From the NCBI RefSeq assembly GCF_007362775.1, contig NZ_CP041692.1:3534001-3598000 (forward strand): a DNA stretch of 64,000 nucleotides, written 5' to 3'. This document shows positions 54,454 through 61,986 of this stretch, piece by piece; the first letter of the stretch is position 1, and each line of letters opens with the position of its first letter. Under the pieces are notes generated by a model. It was given only the letters and a program-made list of their open reading frames with translations, was not told the origin of the DNA and ran no database searches. Both the position numbers and the translations under genes were made by a program. This DNA comes from Microlunatus elymi. GTDB taxonomy: Bacteria > Actinomycetota > Actinomycetes > Propionibacteriales > Propionibacteriaceae.

Positions 54454-55311
54454 TCAGGCCACGGGTTCGTTGTCGATCAACCGCACCGGGCCGACCCGAG
54501 CGGCGATGATCACCAACGCCGGCCGGTCGTCCAGTCGCGGTCTGGGTTCAAACGTATCCGGGTCGACCACGGCCAGATACTCGGCCTCGATGCCGGCCGT
54601 CCGCAACAGGTCGGTCCCGGCCGCGATCGCAGTGTCCGAATCGTTCTCCCGGATCATGATCCCGTGCTTGACGAAGTCCAGGGCGCGATGCAGTACGGCC
54701 GCCCGGTCGCGATCCGCGGACGACAAGCGCACGTTGCGACTGGACATCGCCAGGCCGTCGGGTTCTCGTACGGTCGGACCGGTCCGGATCTCGACCGGCA
54801 GATTCAGGTCGGCGACCAGCCTTCGTACCACCGCAACCTGCTGAGCATCCTTCTGACCGAACCACGCGACGTCCGGGCCGACCATGCCGAACAGCTTTGT
54901 CACCACCAGGGCCACGCCGTCGAAATGGCTGGGCCCGCGCGCGACGCCCTCCCAGAGAGCGGCCACGCCCCCGATGTGAACGCTGGTTGAGAATCCGACC
55001 GGATAGACCTCGTCCGGATCCGGGACGAAGATCAGGGACGCCCCGGCGGCCGAGGCCAATTCGATGTCGCGATGGACGTCACGCGGATACTGCAGCAGGT
55101 CGGCGGGATCGTTGAACTGGGCGGGATTGACGAAGATCGACACCACCACCTCGTCGGCACTCGCGGCAGCCGACCTGATCAAGCTCAGGTGGCCCTCGTG
55201 CAACGCGCCCATGGTCGGCACCAGAGCGATCGTGGCCGATCGCTGCCGTGCCGGCGCCAGCATCCGCCGCAGTTCGCCGACCTCGCGCGCCACGCGTGTC
55301 AGGTCGACCAC
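54454..55311 (-). CDS. panC: Pantothenate synthetase
   Basis: A 285-aa enzyme joining pantoate and beta-alanine via a pantoyl-adenylate. Nucleotide-binding motifs: LVPTMGALHEGHLSLIRSA (HIGH-like), VSIFVNPAQFNDPADL, DVAWFGQKDAQQVAVVRRLV and GLAMSSRNVRLS (KMSKS-like). GTG start with GGAGG close by. panB, panD and coaX are not adjacent. Divergent from the heparinase-like gene with 63 bases between. Confidence 0.94.
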   Translation of the reverse strand: MVDLTRVAREVGELRRMLAPARQRSATIALVPTMGALHEGHLSLIRSAAASADEVVVSIFVNPAQFNDPADLLQYPRDVHRDIELASAAGASLIFVPDPDEVYPVGFSTSVHIGGVAALWEGVARGPSHFDGVALVVTKLFGMVGPDVAWFGQKDAQQVAVVRRLVADLNLPVEIRTGPTVREPDGLAMSSRNVRLSSADRDRAAVLHRALDFVKHGIMIRENDSDTAIAAGTDLLRTAGIEAEYLAVVDPDTFEPRPRLDDRPALVIIAARVGPVRLIDNEPVA

Positions 55312-55374
55312 CTCCTCCGCAGTCCCGACGGCTATCCTCGCATCCGCCCGATCTCCATCGCCAAGGATGTCCTG

Positions 55375-57357
55375 ATGCCGAGCACGCCGTCGCCCGATTC
55401 CAAGATCACCACAGCTCTGCTACCGGCCGAACCGTTCCTGCCGGACTGGCACCGGATCCGCGATCGCAGCAAGCTGGACTGGGCGGCGCCGATCCGTGCG
55501 GCGATCGCCACCGACGCGCGTCACTGGCGGGACCGGATCGCCATCCCCGGACCGGAGGGCGAGACCGCCTGGACACACTTCTACTTCTGCGACGACGACG
55601 GCGCCCGGCTGATCTTCGACACCGAACTGCCGACCGACCATCGCTGCTCGCACTGTGGTCGGCGTTATCACGATGATCACCGCAACGGGGCCTGGCGCAC
55701 CCAGCTGCACAACCTGATCGCGGCCCAGACGCAGCGCTACGCCGTGCTCGCCCGGACCAGCGAAGATCAGCAGGAAACAGCAGCGTTGGTGGACGAGCTG
55801 GCGACGATCATCGATCAATACGCCGACAGCTACCAGCTGTATCGGCGGCACGGCGAGCATGCCGGCATCGGCCAGGTGATGCCGCAAAGTCTGGACGAGT
55901 CGATCTGGTTGATCACGCTGTTGCGCTCGGTCCGCTGGGTCGAGGACCTGTTGCCGGCGACCACGCTGGGCGGAGCCCGGCGACTGGCGGCTCAGGCGGT
56001 CGATCTGCTGCGTCCGCAGGTGAGCATGATCCACAACATCCACTGCTGGATGCTGGCCGCGCTTGCCGAGGCCGCGGTTCGGTTGGCCGACGACGAATTG
56101 TTCGGCTTCACCCGCGACTCCGCCTACGGCGTGAAAGCCCAACTCAGCAAGGGATTCCGGGCCGAGGGCCTGTGGTACGAGGTCAATTCGCACTACCACT
56201 ACTACACGGTCGCCGCGTTGTTGTCCTGGTACGAGGCGGCCGGGCCGGGGTCGCTGGACGATCACGGTACGGCGACGCTGGCCCGCGCCGTCTCCGCGCC
56301 GCCGCTGCTGGCCTACTCCGACGGACTGCTGCCAGCGTACGGCGACGGTTGGCCGGAAGGCAGGATCGGCAACCATGCGGCGCCGGCCGAGGTCGCTGCC
56401 GGACTGTTGCCGGACGCCGGCATCGACGTGAGCCGTTACTACGCGCAGCCGCTCGAACAGCCGGTGAAGATCTGGCTGGGCGGCGGTGATCAACACCACG
56501 GCGTCTCCGCGCCGATCCGCGGGCGCAGCAGCGTTGCGGCGTTGGTCTTCGGCCCCGACGACGTCGACCCTCATCCGGTCGACCCTCATCCGGTCGACCC
56601 GCCTCCGGTCGACCCGCCTCCGGTCGACTTGGCTCAACCGGCTGGGTCGACAGCAGAGCCGTCGTTCTGCTGGCCCGGTTCGGGCATCGCGTCGGTGCGC
56701 AATGCCGAGGTCAGGATCACTCTGCGTTCGGGCCCGGACGCCGGTGGCCATGATCATCACGACAAGCTCGCGGTGGACGTGGAGACCGCCGGCGGCTGGC
56801 GCAGTCTCGATCTCGGCACCAGCGGCTACGGCGCCGACTTCACCAACTGGCTGCGTTCGCCGGCCGCGCACAGCACCGTCTTCGTCGGCGACAGCAGGCA
56901 ACCGTCCTGTGACGGCGAGATCATCGACTTCTCCCCGACTCATGCGGTCGGCGCGGTGTCCTGGCCGGGATGCCGACTCGAGCGCCGGATCGAGTTGATC
57001 AACGGCGGTTGGACCGACACCTTCGAGATCGAGCTTGATCAATCCGACCGGATCGAATGGGTCTTCCACGGCGACGGCCGGATCATCACCCCGGCGGCCC
57101 GGCGGTCGTCGAACTCGCTGGGTGATCAACTCGGACATGATCATCTCCGCGAACAACACCGTGTCGCCGTTGATCAAGGGAGCGTCGAGCTCACCTGGGA
57201 TCGGCCCGGCTCCCCGACCGCCACCATCGGTGTGCCGGACGATTTCGCCGTCTACACAGCGGTAGCCGACGGCAACCCCACCGGCCATCCGCTGGGTTCG
57301 GTGATCATCCGAGGCGCCGCGGCCGGCGCGACCGTCGCCGCAACCTTCCGTTTCTAG
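55375..57357 (+). CDS. Heparinase II/III family protein
   Basis: A 660-aa protein with an N-terminal alpha-toroid region (LLRSVRWVEDLLPATTLGG, KGFRAEGLWYEVNSHYHYYTVAALLSWYEAAG with the conserved Tyr/His) and a C-terminal beta-sandwich (GGHDHHDKLAVDVETAGGWRSLDLGTSGYGADFTNWLRSPAAHSTV). Related enzymes cleave uronic-acid polysaccharides by beta-elimination; the substrate is not predictable. No signal peptide is evident. The middle contains a tandem DPHPV/DPPPV repeat at about residues 397-418. AAGG lies 8 bases before the ATG; a TATCCT box lies at 55333-55338. Confidence 0.85.
   Translation: MPSTPSPDSKITTALLPAEPFLPDWHRIRDRSKLDWAAPIRAAIATDARHWRDRIAIPGPEGETAWTHFYFCDDDGARLIFDTELPTDHRCSHCGRRYHDDHRNGAWRTQLHNLIAAQTQRYAVLARTSEDQQETAALVDELATIIDQYADSYQLYRRHGEHAGIGQVMPQSLDESIWLITLLRSVRWVEDLLPATTLGGARRLAAQAVDLLRPQVSMIHNIHCWMLAALAEAAVRLADDELFGFTRDSAYGVKAQLSKGFRAEGLWYEVNSHYHYYTVAALLSWYEAAGPGSLDDHGTATLARAVSAPPLLAYSDGLLPAYGDGWPEGRIGNHAAPAEVAAGLLPDAGIDVSRYYAQPLEQPVKIWLGGGDQHHGVSAPIRGRSSVAALVFGPDDVDPHPVDPHPVDPPPVDPPPVDLAQPAGSTAEPSFCWPGSGIASVRNAEVRITLRSGPDAGGHDHHDKLAVDVETAGGWRSLDLGTSGYGADFTNWLRSPAAHSTVFVGDSRQPSCDGEIIDFSPTHAVGAVSWPGCRLERRIELINGGWTDTFEIELDQSDRIEWVFHGDGRIITPAARRSSNSLGDQLGHDHLREQHRVAVDQGSVELTWDRPGSPTATIGVPDDFAVYTAVADGNPTGHPLGSVIIRGAAAGATVAATFRF
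56563..56628 (+). repeat. In-frame 15-bp minisatellite (4.4 copies)
   Basis: Two copies of GTCGACCCTCATCCG, two of GTCGACCCGCCTCCG and a final GTCGAC. Encodes V-D-P-H-P / V-D-P-P-P units inside the heparinase-like protein; the unit keeps frame, so copy number can change linker length only. Confidence 0.9.
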
Positions 57358-57392
57358 AGCACGCCCCGGCCCGCACACCCACGGCAGAGGGC

Positions 57393-57409
57393 CCTGAGCT
57401 TGTCGAAGG
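57393..57409. repeat. Dispersed palindromic repeat CCTGAGCTTGTCGAAGG, copy 2
   Basis: Identical to the 17-base core at 35151. Located in the 76-base gap between the convergent heparinase-like and gpsA genes. Confidence 0.75.
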
Positions 57410-57433
57410 ACCGCAGACCAGCGGCTGGTGCGG

Positions 57434-58429
57434 CTACGTACGTTCCGCTTTCGGGGCGCGGGAGAGCAGGGCCCGCACCAACGCGTCGGGGCCGAGATGG
57501 CCGTCGATCACCGCGCAGACGGCGTACGTGATCGGCATCTCGACGCCGTACTCCTCGGCCAGCGCCTTGATCGACTTGCAGGACTTGACCCCCTCGGCGA
57601 CCTGCCGGGTGGAGGCGGTGATCTCGGCTACGGTGCGGCCGCGGCCGATCTCCTCACCGAAGGTGCGATTCCGCGACAGCGGCGACGAACAGGTTGCAAC
57701 CAGATCGCCGACTCCGGCGAGACCGGAGAAGGTGTGCGGGTCGGCGCCCATCGCCTCGCCCAACCGGATGATCTCGGCCAGCCCGCGCGTGATCATGGAC
57801 GCGCCCGAGTTTGCGCCGTACCCCATTCCGGCAGCGACGCCGACGGCGAGCGCGATCACGTTCTTGGCAGCCCCGGCAAGCTCGCAGCCGATCACATCGT
57901 TGTTGGTGTACGGCCGGAAGGTCGCGGTGTGGAAGAGATGCTGGACGGCCAGCGCGGTCTCCTGCTCGGTGCTGGCGACGACGGCCGCGGCGGGTTGCCG
58001 CTCGGCGATCTCGTGCGACAGGTTCGGCCCGGTCAGTACGGCGATCCGATCGGCACCGATGCCGGTGACCTGAGTGATCACTTCACTCATCCGCAATTCG
58101 GTGCCGAGCTCCACACCCTTGGCCAGGCTGACGACGATCGCCCCGTCCGGGATCGTCCACCGACCGAGGTTCTCCCGCAGCGACTGGGCAGGAACGGCGA
58201 GCACCACGAACTCGGCGCCGTCCATCGCCCGATCGGGATCGTCGACCGCGGCCAGGCTGTCCGGCAACCGGAGATCGCCGAAGTAGTCGGGGTTGCGATG
58301 TTCGGTGTTGATCTTGTGGCAGACCTCGGGCCGGCGCGCCCACAAGGTGACCTGATGGTCGTTGTCACACAACGTCAGGGCCATGGCTGTGCCCCATGAC
58401 CCTGATCCCATCACCGTTACCGCGCTCAT
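57434..58429 (-). CDS. gpsA: Glycerol-3-phosphate dehydrogenase [NAD(P)+]
   Basis: A 331-aa enzyme supplying sn-glycerol-3-phosphate for phospholipids. N-terminal dinucleotide motif VTVMGSGSWGTAMALTL, then VVSLAKGVELGT, VLTGPNLSHEIAERQPAA, GCELAGAAKNVIALAVGVAAGMGYGANS with the catalytic Lys, and GLAGVGDLVATCSSPLSRNRTFGEEIG. Start at ATG 58429, preceded by TACGAT at 8 bases, rather than the longer frame. Follows plsC on the same strand with an unusual 313-base gap. Confidence 0.95.
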   Translation of the reverse strand: MSAVTVMGSGSWGTAMALTLCDNDHQVTLWARRPEVCHKINTEHRNPDYFGDLRLPDSLAAVDDPDRAMDGAEFVVLAVPAQSLRENLGRWTIPDGAIVVSLAKGVELGTELRMSEVITQVTGIGADRIAVLTGPNLSHEIAERQPAAAVVASTEQETALAVQHLFHTATFRPYTNNDVIGCELAGAAKNVIALAVGVAAGMGYGANSGASMITRGLAEIIRLGEAMGADPHTFSGLAGVGDLVATCSSPLSRNRTFGEEIGRGRTVAEITASTRQVAEGVKSCKSIKALAEEYGVEMPITYAVCAVIDGHLGPDALVRALLSRAPKAERT

Positions 58430-58742
58430 CGCCGGTGATCGTACGCCACCGGCCCGTCGAGTGCGCGCCACCCGCCGTACAGGTGATCTTCAACCCGCGA
58501 CGTCACCGGACGGCAAATCACGAGTCGAACTGGGCGCTCGCGCGAAATCGCAGGAGGTTGTGACCCCATAAACCGCACGGGAGTGCCCGAACCTCCTGGG
58601 ATCCAGAGGTGGCGTGGCAGCACCCGGATCCGGCAGCCCAGAACCCGAACATTCGGCAACCCGGCCGGCTGCCGGCAGGGCTCCCGAGGTCGTTCGGCGA
58701 TCGGCACTGGTAATCAGATCTCTCGGCCCGAACGGCACACGG
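58430..58742. other. Intergenic region plsC-gpsA with a long-loop inverted repeat
   Basis: No gene supported. It holds the TACGAT -10 box of gpsA at 58438-58443 and an inverted repeat CAGGAGGTT (58551-58559) / AACCTCCTG (58590-58598) around a 30-base loop; one arm contains a ribosome-site-like AGGAGG. The rest shows nothing recognisable. Confidence 0.45.
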
Positions 58743-59543
58743 TCAGCGCTGTTCGGGGCGGAGCTCCTCGACCAGCTCGGTGATCGCCGACATGATCCGC
58801 CGGGTCGCGATGCGGGCGTTCTCGGTGGTGACCGGAGTGCTGCGAAGATCATCCAACCGGACCGGATCGCCGACCAGCATAGAGATCCGCTTCGGCGGCA
58901 GGATGCGCGGACAGCCACTTCGCTTGCCGTAGAGGATCTGCTGCGCGCCCCATTGCCCGATCGGGATCACGGTCGCGCCGGAACGCAGGGCCAATCGGGC
59001 GGCCCCGGTCTTGCCCTTCATCGGCCACAGTTCCGGGTCGTCGGTGATCGTGCCCTCCGGATAGATCACCACACTGTCGCCGCGTTCCAGCACCGTCATA
59101 GCGTGCTCCAAGGCGTCACCCGCGGTGGCCGACGTGCGGAGCACCGGGATCTGCCCGGCGGCTCGCAGCAACGGGCCGAGCACCGGAACGCCGAACAACG
59201 ACGCCTTGGCCAGGAACCGCGGCCAGATCCCGTTCCGGACAAGGAAACTTCCGACCAGCAGCGGGTCGACGTTGGAGATGTGATTGACGGCCAGGATGAC
59301 GCCCCGGCCGTCCTCCCCGGCGAAAGTCCGCAACCGATCTGCCGCACGCCAATCGGAACGCGTCAGGGCCGTGGTGACGCCGACGACCACCCGGACCAGG
59401 CCACGCAAGCTCCGGGCCGGAGTCGTCGGCAGCTGCAGCGAGGAACGCCGATCAGGATCGCCTGCGTGATCAGCATCGCTGTGATGATCAGGTCTGTCTT
59501 GATCATCGCGGCGGTCTCGGTGGTCCGGCGGGTCGGTGGTCAC
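58743..59543 (-). CDS. plsC: 1-acyl-sn-glycerol-3-phosphate acyltransferase (lysophospholipid acyltransferase)
   Basis: A 266-aa acyltransferase for phosphatidic acid synthesis. Catalytic box ILAVNHISNVDPLLVGSF (NHxxxxD), then FLAKASLFGVPVLGPLLRAAGQIPVLR and SVVIYPEGTITDDPELWPMKGKTGAARLAL. The first 48 residues are rich in Asp, Arg and His (DPPDHRDRRDDQDRPDHHSD) and look disordered. GTG start at 59543; a longer frame would run into divergent fbiD. Upstream of gpsA, which makes its pathway precursor. Confidence 0.88.
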   Translation of the reverse strand: MTTDPPDHRDRRDDQDRPDHHSDADHAGDPDRRSSLQLPTTPARSLRGLVRVVVGVTTALTRSDWRAADRLRTFAGEDGRGVILAVNHISNVDPLLVGSFLVRNGIWPRFLAKASLFGVPVLGPLLRAAGQIPVLRTSATAGDALEHAMTVLERGDSVVIYPEGTITDDPELWPMKGKTGAARLALRSGATVIPIGQWGAQQILYGKRSGCPRILPPKRISMLVGDPVRLDDLRSTPVTTENARIATRRIMSAITELVEELRPEQR

Positions 59544-59549
59544 AGTACG

Positions 59550-59562
59550 AGCATGACAGGAT
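59550..59562. promoter_or_regulatory. Back-to-back -10 boxes of plsC and fbiD in a 26-bp gap
   Basis: On the plus strand CAGGAT (59557-59562) lies 7 bases before the fbiD GTG; on the minus strand CATGCT (complement of 59550-59555) lies 6 bases before the plsC GTG. Both genes would be leaderless and their RNA polymerase sites overlap. Confidence 0.35.
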
Positions 59563-59569
59563 CGGTCCC

Positions 59570-60397
59570 GTGCTGTCGTGGGGTGGAGTTGTCGCGTTGA
59601 AGCCGGCCGCCGTCGGGAAGTCCCGGCTCGGCGTGTTGCCCGTTCCGCTGCGGGAGCGGCTGGCGCTGATGATGGCACTCGACTCGTTGACGGCGATCGC
59701 GGCCGCGACCGATCGGCTGCTGGTGATCACCGACGATCCCAACCTGCCGGGAATCCTTGCGCAGGAGGACATCGATGCCGAGGTGCTTGCGGAACCGGAT
59801 GGTGGCGGGCTGAATGCAGCGCTGTCCGCCGGTGATCTGGCGCTGCGTGAAGCCGACTGTGATCACGTCCTGGCGGCGGTCGGCGATCTTCCCGCACTGA
59901 CAGCCGAATCGGTGACGGCGTTCCTGGCTGCTGCCGCGGTCCGCGCGGTTCCCGGACGGGCCTTCGTACCCGATCGCAGTGGCGTCGGAACCACCCTGCT
60001 GGCGGCATCGGGGGTCGCGCTGAATCCCTTGTTCGGTGGGCAATCCGCGGCGGCGCACCGGGACTCCGGAGCAGTGCCGATCGATGATCTTGATCTGCCC
60101 GGGCTGCGCTCGGACGTGGATGCGCCCGCGGATCTCCCGCCGGCGATCGAGGTCGGCGTCGGTCGCTACACCGCGTCCTTGGTCGCACCGCAAGACCGTG
60201 ACTTGGCCGAGTACGTGCCGGTCACCGTCGCCGGACCGGTAGGGGATCAGACGGACGAGTATGCGGTGATCACCGATTCCGGCGTACGACTCCGGCTGGC
60301 CTCGGCGGTGCTGGATCGCCGGATCAGGTTTCTGCGGGCGGGTCAGCGCCTGCACGCCGTACGGGCCGGTGACGCGGTGCTCAGCGCCTGGTTCTGA
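59570..60397 (+). CDS. fbiD: Phosphoenolpyruvate (2-phospholactate) guanylyltransferase of F420 synthesis, C-terminally extended
   Basis: 275 aa. A CofC/FbiD nucleotidyltransferase domain in the first about 200 residues: VALKPAAVGKSRLGVLPVPLRERLALMMALDSL, LLVITDDPNLPG, LAEPDGGGLNAALSAGD, VLAAVGDLPALTAESV, AFVPDRSGVGTTLLAAS, PLFGGQSAAAHRDSGA, LRSDVDAPADL. It activates phosphoenolpyruvate with GTP for coenzyme F420. Usual length is about 215 aa; an extra segment of about 75 residues (from VGVGRYTASLVAPQDRD to AVLSAWF) follows. GTG start. FbiA/FbiB are not in the window. Confidence 0.88.
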   Translation: MLSWGGVVALKPAAVGKSRLGVLPVPLRERLALMMALDSLTAIAAATDRLLVITDDPNLPGILAQEDIDAEVLAEPDGGGLNAALSAGDLALREADCDHVLAAVGDLPALTAESVTAFLAAAAVRAVPGRAFVPDRSGVGTTLLAASGVALNPLFGGQSAAAHRDSGAVPIDDLDLPGLRSDVDAPADLPPAIEVGVGRYTASLVAPQDRDLAEYVPVTVAGPVGDQTDEYAVITDSGVRLRLASAVLDRRIRFLRAGQRLHAVRAGDAVLSAWF

Positions 60398-60428
60398 ATC
60401 CAGCAAGGCGTATCCCGCGACCGCAGTT

Positions 60429-60469
60429 GCGAAGGCCCGGGCAGCGGGTCAGCTGTCCGGGCCTTTCGC
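60429..60469. terminator. Hairpin between fbiD and hupB
   Basis: Stem GCGAAGGCCCGG / CCGGGCCTTTCGC (one bulged T) around a 16-base loop, in the convergent gap after fbiD and hupB. Probable two-way terminator; no long T run. Confidence 0.55.
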
Positions 60470-60499
60470 GATGATCTTCAGTTGTCAGTCGAGCAATGA

Positions 60500-61183
60500 T
60501 CAACGAGCGGCGCGCTTGGCCGTCGTCTTCTTGGCCGGAGCCTTCCTGGCAGCGGTCTTGGTGGCCGGTGCCTTCTTGGCGGCGGTCGTCCTCTTGGCCG
60601 CGGTCTTGGTGGCCGTTGCCCGTGCCGGTGCCTTCTTGGCCACGGTCTTGGTCGCAGGCGCCTTCTTGGCGGCCGTCTTGGTGGCGGCAGCGCGGGTGGC
60701 CGGCGCCTTCTTGGCGGTGGTCCTCTTGGCCGGGGCCTTCTTCGCCGCGGTGGTAGTGGCTGCAGCCTTCTTGGCCGTGGTCTTCTTGGCCGTGGTCTTC
60801 TTGGCCGGGGCCTTCTTCGCCGCGGTCGTGGTCGCCGCCGCCTTGGTCGGGGCCGCGGTGGTGGTCTTGGCGACGGCCTTCTTCGCCGTTGCCCGCGGCG
60901 GCTTCTTCTCGCCGGACACGTAGGCCTTCAATTCCGAACCTGCACGGAATTTCGGCACTGCCGTTGCCTTGGCACGCTTGCGCTCTCCGGTCCGCGGGTT
61001 GCGCACCATCCGGGCCGGACGCTTGATCTTCTCGAAGACGCCGAAGCCGGTGATCGACACCTTCTCGCCGCGGGCCGTCGTGTAAGTGATCGTGTCGACG
61101 ACCGCGTTCAGTGCTTTGGCCGCTTGGGCCTTGCTGCCGTCGAACTCGACGGCGAGCGCCTCGATTAACTCAGCCTTGTTCAC
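60500..61183 (-). CDS. hupB: HU-family histone-like protein with Lys/Ala-rich tail (HupB type)
   Basis: 227 aa. Residues 1-90 are a standard HU domain (MNKAELIEALAVEFDGSKAQAAKALNAVVDTI, ISITGFGVFEKIKRPARMVRNPRTGERKRAKATAVPKFRAGSELK). The rest is a long repetitive tail of PAKKTTAKK / APATKTAAKKA units like mycobacterial HupB and eukaryotic H1. It compacts DNA and binds non-specifically through the tail. The tail is encoded by many similar short repeats, so length variation between strains is likely. GTG start with GAAGGGAAG upstream. Confidence 0.94.
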   Translation of the reverse strand: MNKAELIEALAVEFDGSKAQAAKALNAVVDTITYTTARGEKVSITGFGVFEKIKRPARMVRNPRTGERKRAKATAVPKFRAGSELKAYVSGEKKPPRATAKKAVAKTTTAAPTKAAATTTAAKKAPAKKTTAKKTTAKKAAATTTAAKKAPAKRTTAKKAPATRAAATKTAAKKAPATKTVAKKAPARATATKTAAKRTTAAKKAPATKTAARKAPAKKTTAKRAAR

Positions 61184-61264
61184 AGCTTCCCTTCTTCGAA
61201 CGCCAAAATCAGCGCCGCACCTTGCGACTACGTGCTAACGCTAGGGAAACCGAGCACCTGAAAC

Positions 61265-61334
61265 AAACACCGCAAGCCCCGAAACGCCGTGTCGTAAGGA
61301 AATTCGGCGATTTTCGGGGCTTGCGAGGGTGTTT
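61265..61334. repeat. Inverted repeat after leuD
   Basis: Arms AAACACC+GCAAGCCCCGAAA (61265-61284) and TTTCGGGGCTTGC+GGTGTTT (61312-61334, with a 3-base bulge) around a 27-base loop. Lies 8 bases past the leuD stop, upstream of hupB; terminator of the leuCD operon. Confidence 0.7.
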
Positions 61335-61342
61335 TCGGCCGA

Positions 61343-61951
61343 TCAGGCGGTGGTTTGCGCCGCCACGGTGGTCGGTTGGAAACCCAGCCGATTCGCTTCG
61401 TACGCGGTGATCTCGGCCTCCTTGCGCAGGGTCAAGCCGATGTTGTCGAGGCCTTCCAGCAGCCGCCAGCGGGTGTAGTCGTCGATCGTGAAGGCTGTGC
61501 TGAAGCCGTCGCTGGCCTGGATCGTCCGGGTCTGCAGATCGACCGTGATCTCTGTCTCCGGGTGGTTCTCGACGATCTTCCACAACTGTTCGACGTCCTC
61601 GTGGGACACCTTGGCCAGCAACAAACCCGCGTTGCCGGAGTTGTTGGAGAAGATGTCACCGAAGCGGGATCCGATGACGACCTTGAACCCGTAGTCCTGC
61701 AAGGCCCAGACCGCGTGCTCCCGCGACGATCCGGTGCCGAAGTCCGGACCGGTGATCAAGATCGTGGCGCTGCGATACGGCGGCTGGTTCAGGACGAACT
61801 CGGGATCCTTGCGCCAGGCGGCGAACAGTCCGTCCTCGAAGCCGGTCCGGGTGACCCGCTTGAGGTAGACCGCCGGGATGATCTGATCGGTGTCGACATT
61901 GCTGCGACGCAACGGCAGCCCGGTGCCGGTGTGACTGGTGAACTTTTCCAT
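61343..61951 (-). CDS. leuD: 3-isopropylmalate dehydratase small subunit
   Basis: A 202-aa swivel-domain subunit of isopropylmalate isomerase in leucine synthesis: [79 protein letters not shown] at 61951 has AAGGAG 8 bases upstream; an ATG two codons before it is too close to the ribosome site. Follows leuC by 35 bases. Confidence 0.95.
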   Translation of the reverse strand: MEKFTSHTGTGLPLRRSNVDTDQIIPAVYLKRVTRTGFEDGLFAAWRKDPEFVLNQPPYRSATILITGPDFGTGSSREHAVWALQDYGFKVVIGSRFGDIFSNNSGNAGLLLAKVSHEDVEQLWKIVENHPETEITVDLQTRTIQASDGFSTAFTIDDYTRWRLLEGLDNIGLTLRKEAEITAYEANRLGFQPTTVAAQTTA

Positions 61952-61986
61952 GATCATGACTCCTTGTGGCCAGTGAGGTGTCGCGG

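Noticed and set aside
58614-59600. A 328-codon plus-strand frame opposite plsC
   Set aside because: Antisense shadow; the plsC motifs NHISNVD and YPEGT are on the minus strand.
60500-60900. Tandem short repeats as a possible CRISPR or satellite
   Set aside because: They encode the Lys/Ala-rich tail of the HU protein; unit length varies and there are no spacers.
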